Shown here: piece by piece, positions 59,886 to 64,000 of the stretch | Numbering within the stretch: the first letter of the stretch is position 1 | Layout of the letters: each line of letters opens with the position of its first letter | From: Bacteroidota bacterium | GTDB taxonomy: Bacteria > Bacteroidota > Bacteroidia > Cytophagales > Cytophagaceae | Direction: 5' to 3' | Length of the DNA stretch: 64,000 bases | Assembly: GCA_023458555.1 (NCBI GenBank) | Contig: JAEWYS010000018.1 | Location: 1 to 64,000, forward strand | The notes under the pieces: model-generated | Database searches by the model: none | Told to the model about the DNA's origin: nothing | What the model saw: the letters and a program-made list of their open reading frames with translations, nothing else | Translations under genes and position numbers: made by a program

Positions 59886-60173
59886 ATGAAAGTGCTTATA
59901 AAGCCACTGGTAACAGAAAAGATTACAGCCGATAATGAAAAAGGAAAATATGGCTTCCTTGTAGAGAAAAAAGCGAACAAGCTTGAGATTAAAGCGGCTG
60001 TAGAAAAAATGTATAGTGTAAATGTTGAGTCTGTAAATACGATGATATATCCTGGAAGTAAGAAGTCCAGATATACTAAATCAAAGGTAGTTACAGGAAG
60101 AACACCTTCTTATAAGAAAGCTGTTGTTAAAGTAGCTGAAGGAGAAATTATTGATTTTTACAGCGGAATTTAA
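59886..60173 (+). CDS. rplW: 50S ribosomal protein L23
   Basis: L23 sits at the tunnel exit and binds trigger factor and SRP. The protein is 95 residues from the ATG 59886 (MKVLIKPLVTEKITADNEKGKYGFLVE), which I prefer to a TTG two codons earlier at 59880. VNVESVNTMIYPGSKKSRYTKSKVVTGRTPSYKKAVVKV is the conserved middle. Confidence 0.96.
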   Translation: MKVLIKPLVTEKITADNEKGKYGFLVEKKANKLEIKAAVEKMYSVNVESVNTMIYPGSKKSRYTKSKVVTGRTPSYKKAVVKVAEGEIIDFYSGI

Positions 60174-60184
60174 GTCGTTAAGAA

Positions 60185-61006
60185 ATGGGACTGAAGAAAT
60201 TAAGACCGATTACACCAGGACAACGCTTTAGAGTTGCCCCTGATTTTAAAGAAATTACAGCATCTTCTCCTGAGAAATCGCTGGTTAAGTCAATCAAAAA
60301 GTCAGGAGGTAGAAACAATCAGGGTAGAATGACCATGCGTTATATGGGTGGTGGTCATAAAAGACAATACAGAGAGATTGATTTCAAAAGGGACAAGTTT
60401 GGAATACCTGCAGTTGTCAAGACTATAGAGTATGATCCAAACAGAACAGCTCGTATTGCTTTGCTTTACTATGCTGATGGGGAGAAGCGTTATATCATTG
60501 CTCCCGAGAATCTGAAAGTGGATACAACTATATTGAGTGGTACTGGCATCGCTCCGGAAGTTGGGAATGCATTGCCTCTTTCTGAGATTCCAATGGGTAC
60601 TATCGTTCATAATATTGAGCTGAAGCCTGGTAAAGGTGGCGCAATGGCAAGAAGTGCCGGGTCTTATGCACAGTTGGTAGCAAAAGAAGGTAAGTATGCT
60701 ACTCTTAAATTGCCTTCTGGTGAAATGAGACTTGTTTTGTCAGCTTGTCTTGCTACTGTTGGAAGTGTTTCGAATGCTGATCACATGAACCTTACACTAG
60801 GTAAAGCGGGAAGAAATCGTTGGTTAGGTGTTCGTCCAAGAACAAGAGGTGTTGCGATGAACCCTGTTGATCACCCTATGGGTGGTGGTGAAGGTAGAGC
60901 GTCTGGAGGGCATCCTCGTTCCAGAACCGGTCTTTACGCTAAAGGTAAGAAAACCAGAAACGCAAATAAATATTCTAACAGGCTTATTATTACTAAGAGA
61001 AAATAA
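60185..61006 (+). CDS. rplB: 50S ribosomal protein L2
   Basis: L2 is essential for subunit association and peptidyl transfer. The 273-residue protein shows GRNNQGRMTMRYMGGGHKRQYREIDFKRDK near 42-71 and the signature VRPRTRGVAMNPVDHPMGGGEGRASGGHPRS near 217-247, including the catalytically important histidine. Confidence 0.98.
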   Translation: MGLKKLRPITPGQRFRVAPDFKEITASSPEKSLVKSIKKSGGRNNQGRMTMRYMGGGHKRQYREIDFKRDKFGIPAVVKTIEYDPNRTARIALLYYADGEKRYIIAPENLKVDTTILSGTGIAPEVGNALPLSEIPMGTIVHNIELKPGKGGAMARSAGSYAQLVAKEGKYATLKLPSGEMRLVLSACLATVGSVSNADHMNLTLGKAGRNRWLGVRPRTRGVAMNPVDHPMGGGEGRASGGHPRSRTGLYAKGKKTRNANKYSNRLIITKRK

Positions 61007-61013
61007 TAGATAA

Positions 61014-61292
61014 ATGGCACGTTCGCTTAAAAAAGGACCTTATATAGATTATAGACTTGATAACAAGGTTCAGGCTATGAATGAATCAGGCAAGAAAAGT
61101 GTTATCAAAACCTGGTCTAGGAGATCAATGATTTCACCTGATTTTGTTGGACATACTTTTGGAGTTCATAATGGTAATAAATTCATTCCGGTATATGTTA
61201 CTGAAAACATGGTAGGGCATAAACTTGGTGAATTTGCACCAACCAGAAATTTTAGAGGCCACGTTGCTAAAAAAGATAAAGGTAAGAGATAA
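61014..61292 (+). CDS. rpsS: 30S ribosomal protein S19
   Basis: S19 binds the 30S head near the A-site tRNA. The 92-residue protein has MARSLKKGPYIDYRL at the start and the signature HKLGEFAPTRNFRGH near 70-84. It lies 7 bases after rplB. Confidence 0.98.
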   Translation: MARSLKKGPYIDYRLDNKVQAMNESGKKSVIKTWSRRSMISPDFVGHTFGVHNGNKFIPVYVTENMVGHKLGEFAPTRNFRGHVAKKDKGKR

Positions 61293-61294
61293 TT

Positions 61295-61846
61295 ATGGAA
61301 GCTGTACAGAAACAAAGAAGGTCAGTCATAAAGAGAAATAAGAAGGAAGCAGCACGTGGTTCTAAAGGAACATCAGTCGTTGCAAAACTTAATGACGTCC
61401 CAACATCTACCAGAAAAATGAGGTTGGTCGCTGATCTTATAAGAGGAGAGAAGATAAATAAGGCTTTGAGTATCCTTAAATATCAGCCTCAGTCCGGTGC
61501 CAAAAAATTAGAGAAGCTATTATTGTCAGCAATTGCTAATTGGCAGGTTGCTAATGAAGATGCAAAGATTGAAGATGCAGATCTTTACGTGAAAGAGATA
61601 TTTGTAGATGGTGGCAGAATGCTTAAAAGACTTAGACCTGCTCCTCAGGGAAGGGGTTATAGAATCAGGAAGCGTTCAAATCATGTAACTTTAGTTCTGG
61701 ATTTGTTGGGCGATTCATCTTTTTCCTCTTTTGTAAACTCGGCGAAAAATGAGGTAGCACCTGAAGAGAAGAAAGAAGCTAAAGAAACTGCGCCTAAAAA
61801 AGCTGCGAAGAAAGCGACTGCAAAAAAATCAACTAATAACGATTAA
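61295..61846 (+). CDS. rplV: 50S ribosomal protein L22 with extended basic tail
   Basis: L22 extends into the exit tunnel. The core (about 28-140) has DVPTSTRKMRLVADLIRGEKINKALSILKYQPQSGAKKLEKLL and the GGRMLKRLRPAPQGRGYRIRKRSNHVTLVL tunnel loop. The 183-residue length exceeds the bacterial norm of about 110-120; the extra C-terminal part is charged and ends in a Lys-Ala-rich tail resembling histone-like tails. Confidence 0.95.
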   Translation: MEAVQKQRRSVIKRNKKEAARGSKGTSVVAKLNDVPTSTRKMRLVADLIRGEKINKALSILKYQPQSGAKKLEKLLLSAIANWQVANEDAKIEDADLYVKEIFVDGGRMLKRLRPAPQGRGYRIRKRSNHVTLVLDLLGDSSFSSFVNSAKNEVAPEEKKEAKETAPKKAAKKATAKKSTNND

Positions 61847-61858
61847 AGAGATTCTACG

Positions 61859-62602
61859 ATGGGACAAAAAGTAAACCCTGTTGGTTTCAGACTTGGAGTA
61901 ATAAAAGGTTGGGATTCTAACTGGTACGGCGGAAAAAATTTCGCTGATAAATTGATAGAGGACGAGAAGATTAGGAATTATATTTATGCCAGAATTCCTA
62001 AGGGTGGAATTTCAAAAATCGTTATCGAAAGAACTCTTAAGAGAATTACCCTTACTGTTAATACAGCACGTCCTGGTGTTGTGATTGGTAAAGGTGGTGC
62101 TGAAGTTGATAAGATTAAGGAGGAGCTTAAGAAAATTACTGGTAAAGATGTTCAGATCAATATCTTTGAGATAAAGAGACCTGAATTGGATGCTAAGCTG
62201 GTTGGTGAATCAATCGCACAACAGCTGCAAGCCAGAATTTCGTATAGAAGAGCTATGAAGCAGGCTATTGCTTCAACTATGAGGGTAGGAGCTTTAGGTA
62301 TCAAAGTTAAGGTTTCCGGAAGACTAGGTGGTGCTGAAATGGCGCGCACAGAGCAATATAAAGAAGGTAGAATTCCATTGCATACAATTCGTGCGGATAT
62401 TGACTATGCTATTTCTGAAGCACATACAGTTTATGGAAAGATCGGAATAAAAGTTTGGATCTTTAAGGGTGAAGTTTTCGGAAAAAGAGACTTATCTCCT
62501 AATGTAGGTCTTGCAAGTGCTTCTTCTTCATCTGAGTCAGGTGTAGCTTCTGCTGGAAGAAGAGGAAAGAAGGAAACTGTAAGTAGAAAGAAAAGACGTT
62601 AG
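61859..62602 (+). CDS. rpsC: 30S ribosomal protein S3
   Basis: S3 helps the ribosome's mRNA helicase activity at the entry site. The 247-residue protein has a KH domain with ITLTVNTARPGVVIGKGGAEVDKIKEELKKITG near 62-94 and the C-terminal ARTEQYKEGRIPLHTIRADIDYAISEAHTVYGKIGIKVWIFKGE region. The last 30 residues, Ser- and Lys-rich, are a longer tail than in E. coli. Confidence 0.97.
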   Translation: MGQKVNPVGFRLGVIKGWDSNWYGGKNFADKLIEDEKIRNYIYARIPKGGISKIVIERTLKRITLTVNTARPGVVIGKGGAEVDKIKEELKKITGKDVQINIFEIKRPELDAKLVGESIAQQLQARISYRRAMKQAIASTMRVGALGIKVKVSGRLGGAEMARTEQYKEGRIPLHTIRADIDYAISEAHTVYGKIGIKVWIFKGEVFGKRDLSPNVGLASASSSSESGVASAGRRGKKETVSRKKRR

Positions 62603-62626
62603 TATTGCATTTAATCTAAGGTAAAG

Positions 62627-63046
62627 ATGTTACAGCCGAGAAGGACAAAATTTAGAAAGCAGCAGAAAGGAAGAATTAAAGGAATTGCAACTCGTGGAAG
62701 TTCAATCGCGTTTGGTTCTTTTGGAATTAAAAGTCTTGAGCCTGCTTATATTACAAGCAGACAGATCGAGGCTGCTCGTATAGCAATCAGCAGGGCAATG
62801 AAAAGGGAGGGTCAAATCTGGATCCGAATATTCCCTGATAAACCAATAACGAAAAAGCCTGCTGAAGTTAGGATGGGTAAAGGTAAAGGTGCGCCTGAAT
62901 ATTGGGTAGCTGTTGTTAAACCTGGAACCATTCTTTTTGAATCTGGTGGTGTTTCTAGAGAAATAGCTGAAGAATCACTTCGTTTGGCAGCTCAGAAATT
63001 GCCGGTAAGAACAAAGTTTGTGGTAAGGCCTGATTATAAAGGATAA
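62627..63046 (+). CDS. rplP: 50S ribosomal protein L16
   Basis: L16 organises the A-site region of the large subunit. The 139-residue protein starts MLQPRRTKFRKQQKGRIKG and carries RIAISRAMKREGQIWIRIFPDKPITKKPAEVRMGKGKGAPEYWVAVVKPG near 51-100. Confidence 0.98.
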   Translation: MLQPRRTKFRKQQKGRIKGIATRGSSIAFGSFGIKSLEPAYITSRQIEAARIAISRAMKREGQIWIRIFPDKPITKKPAEVRMGKGKGAPEYWVAVVKPGTILFESGGVSREIAEESLRLAAQKLPVRTKFVVRPDYKG

Positions 63047-63051
63047 ATGCA

Positions 63052-63246
63052 ATGAAGAATTCTGAAATAAATTCACTAAGTCTGGAAGACCTTAAAGAAA
63101 GAATTAAGGCAGAAGAGGATAATCTGTTACGTTTAACGTTTGCTCATGGAATTTCTCCTATAGAGAATCCCATGAAAATCAGAGCCTCCAGAAAATTGGT
63201 TGCCAGATTAAAAACACGGTTAAATTCCCAATCTGCAAATGCTTAA
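63052..63246 (+). CDS. rpmC: 50S ribosomal protein L29
   Basis: A 64-residue two-helix protein near the tunnel exit. It has the LSLEDLKERIKAEEDNLLRLTFAHGISPIENPMKIR pattern and the final RKLVARLKTRLNSQ helix. It starts 5 bases after rplP. Confidence 0.95.
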   Translation: MKNSEINSLSLEDLKERIKAEEDNLLRLTFAHGISPIENPMKIRASRKLVARLKTRLNSQSANA

Positions 63247-63258
63247 TCTTTAAGGAAC

Positions 63259-63516
63259 ATGGAGACAAGAAATTTAAGAAAAGAAAGAATAGGAAGGGTT
63301 GTGAGTAATAAAATGACCAAATCAATTACAGTTTTGGTGGAAAGAAAGGTAAAGCACCCTATCTATGGTAAGTTTGTATCCAAATCAAATAAGTTGATGG
63401 CTCATGATGAAAGTAATGATTGTGGTATCGGTGATTTGGTCAAAATAATGGAAACTCGTCCAACCAGTAAGAACAAGCGTTGGAGATTGGTAGAAATTTT
63501 AGAAAGGGCTAAATAA
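63259..63516 (+). CDS. rpsQ: 30S ribosomal protein S17
   Basis: A primary 16S rRNA binder. The 85-residue protein has the OB-fold signature RKERIGRVVSNKMTKSITVLVERKVKHPIYGKFV near 7-40 and GDLVKIMETRPTSKNKRWRLVEIL near 58-81. Confidence 0.97.
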   Translation: METRNLRKERIGRVVSNKMTKSITVLVERKVKHPIYGKFVSKSNKLMAHDESNDCGIGDLVKIMETRPTSKNKRWRLVEILERAK

Positions 63517-63517
63517 T

Positions 63518-63886
63518 ATGATCAGGCAGGAATCAAGACTTAATGTTGCTGACAATAGCGGAGCTAAAGAAGTTTTAGTTATTAGAGTTCTTGGTGGAAC
63601 AGGTAGAAAATCTGCTTCCATTGGAGATAAAGTTATTGTAACTGTTAAATCAGCTCTTTCTTCAAGCAATATGAAAAAAGGAACTGTATCTAGAGCGGTT
63701 ATCGTCAGAACCAAAAAAGAAGTACGTAGAACTGATGGATCTTATATCCGTTTTGGTGATAATGCTGTAGTTCTTCTTAATGCTAATGACGAACCCCGAG
63801 GTACTCGTATCTTTGGGCCTGTAGCCAGAGAGCTAAGAGAAAAGCAGTTCATGAAAATTGTATCATTGGCCCCTGAAGTTTTGTAA
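63518..63886 (+). CDS. rplN: 50S ribosomal protein L14
   Basis: L14 lies at the subunit interface and is the target of RsfS (encoded at 30473-30847 in this window). The 122-residue protein has MIRQESRLNVADNSGAKEVLVIRVLGGTGRK at the start and NAVVLLNANDEPRGTRIFGPVARELREKQFMKIVSLAPEVL at the end. Confidence 0.98.
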   Translation: MIRQESRLNVADNSGAKEVLVIRVLGGTGRKSASIGDKVIVTVKSALSSSNMKKGTVSRAVIVRTKKEVRRTDGSYIRFGDNAVVLLNANDEPRGTRIFGPVARELREKQFMKIVSLAPEVL

Positions 63887-63890
63887 GATT

Positions 63891-64000
63891 ATGGATAGGA
63901 AAAATAATAAGCAGCCAAAATTGCATATAAAGAAAGGTGATACTGTCAAAGTAATTTCCGGTGATCATAAAACAAAAACCGGTAAAGTCCTTTCTTTGGA
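63891..64000 (+). CDS. rplX: 50S ribosomal protein L24, partial
   Basis: Begins with ATG at 63891, 4 bases after rplN, and runs off the right edge. The visible 36 codons give a basic start followed by HIKKGDTVKVISGDHKTKTGKVLSL, the KOW motif of L24, an early assembly protein of the large subunit. Confidence 0.93.
   Translation, partial: MDRKNNKQPKLHIKKGDTVKVISGDHKTKTGKVLSL

Noticed and set aside
1..64000. Mobile elements, CRISPR arrays, prophage or defence islands
   Set aside because: No transposase, integrase, repeat-spacer array or known defence family was seen; the gene content is conserved chromosome.

Overview
The window is chromosomal DNA from a member of the Bacteroidota, most likely the order Cytophagales. 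The lineage call rests on gliding and type IX secretion (T9SS) markers (gldH, a T9SS type B sorting-domain tail, a free-standing T9SS type A sorting domain), on families typical of the phylum (DUF2723, GWxTD, DUF4249 beside a TonB-dependent receptor, DUF3467), and on promoters of the Bacteroidota form TTTG-N19-TAnnTTTG in place of -35/-10 boxes. I cannot name genus or species. No insertion sequence, prophage, integrase, CRISPR array or rRNA operon is visible, and nearly every gene is intact.

Layout. 1-499: 3' end of a T9SS type B protein, its terminator, and a gene-free stretch with palindromes. 500-4463: dusB (minus), then a CPBP protease, cdsA, psd and a very acidic small protein. 4607-12438: gmhA, comM-like gene, a mini T9SS sorting-domain protein, a large DUF2723 membrane protein, a GWxTD lipoprotein and rlmB. 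12475-14520 (minus): mannose-1-phosphate guanylyltransferase and a KdsD-type isomerase. 14607-19770: recQ, purD, ricT (PSP1) and gldH. 19776-30847 (minus): glycosyltransferase, LpxH-like phosphoesterase, DUF4249/TonB receptor pair, two small lipoproteins, a propeller-like protein, lpxH, LUD protein, ftsH, rsfS. 30892-34007: birA, ahcY, a glycosyltransferase; 34051-35148 (minus): a GT4 glycosyltransferase. 35269-37374: ECF sigma factor, anti-sigma factor, gmk, nadD. 37371-38660 (minus): frr and pyrH. 38939-41425: an M1 aminopeptidase lipoprotein.

From 41490 to the right edge lies the translation/transcription superregion: tRNA-Tyr, tRNA-Gly, tRNA-Thr and tuf; tRNA-Trp, secE, nusG, rplK, rplA, rplJ, rplL, rpoB, rpoC; a DUF3467 gene; rpsL, rpsG, fusA, rpsJ; then rplC through rplX, which runs off the edge. 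Four strong promoter matches (before tRNA-Tyr, tRNA-Trp, rpsL and rplC) and several hairpins divide it into units. The clearest departure from the textbook layout is a strong terminator followed by a new promoter between rpsJ and rplC, which places S10 in the str unit.

Themes: envelope building (cdsA, psd, gmhA, KdsD, GDP-mannose, lpxH, several glycosyltransferases), the gliding/T9SS surface, and core gene expression. I did not find a clear undescribed defence or metabolic system. The most interesting signals are hairpins that abut start codons (10451, 21747), hairpins inside the rplL-rpoB-rpoC unit, the cargo-free T9SS sorting domain, and several uncharacterised small proteins.
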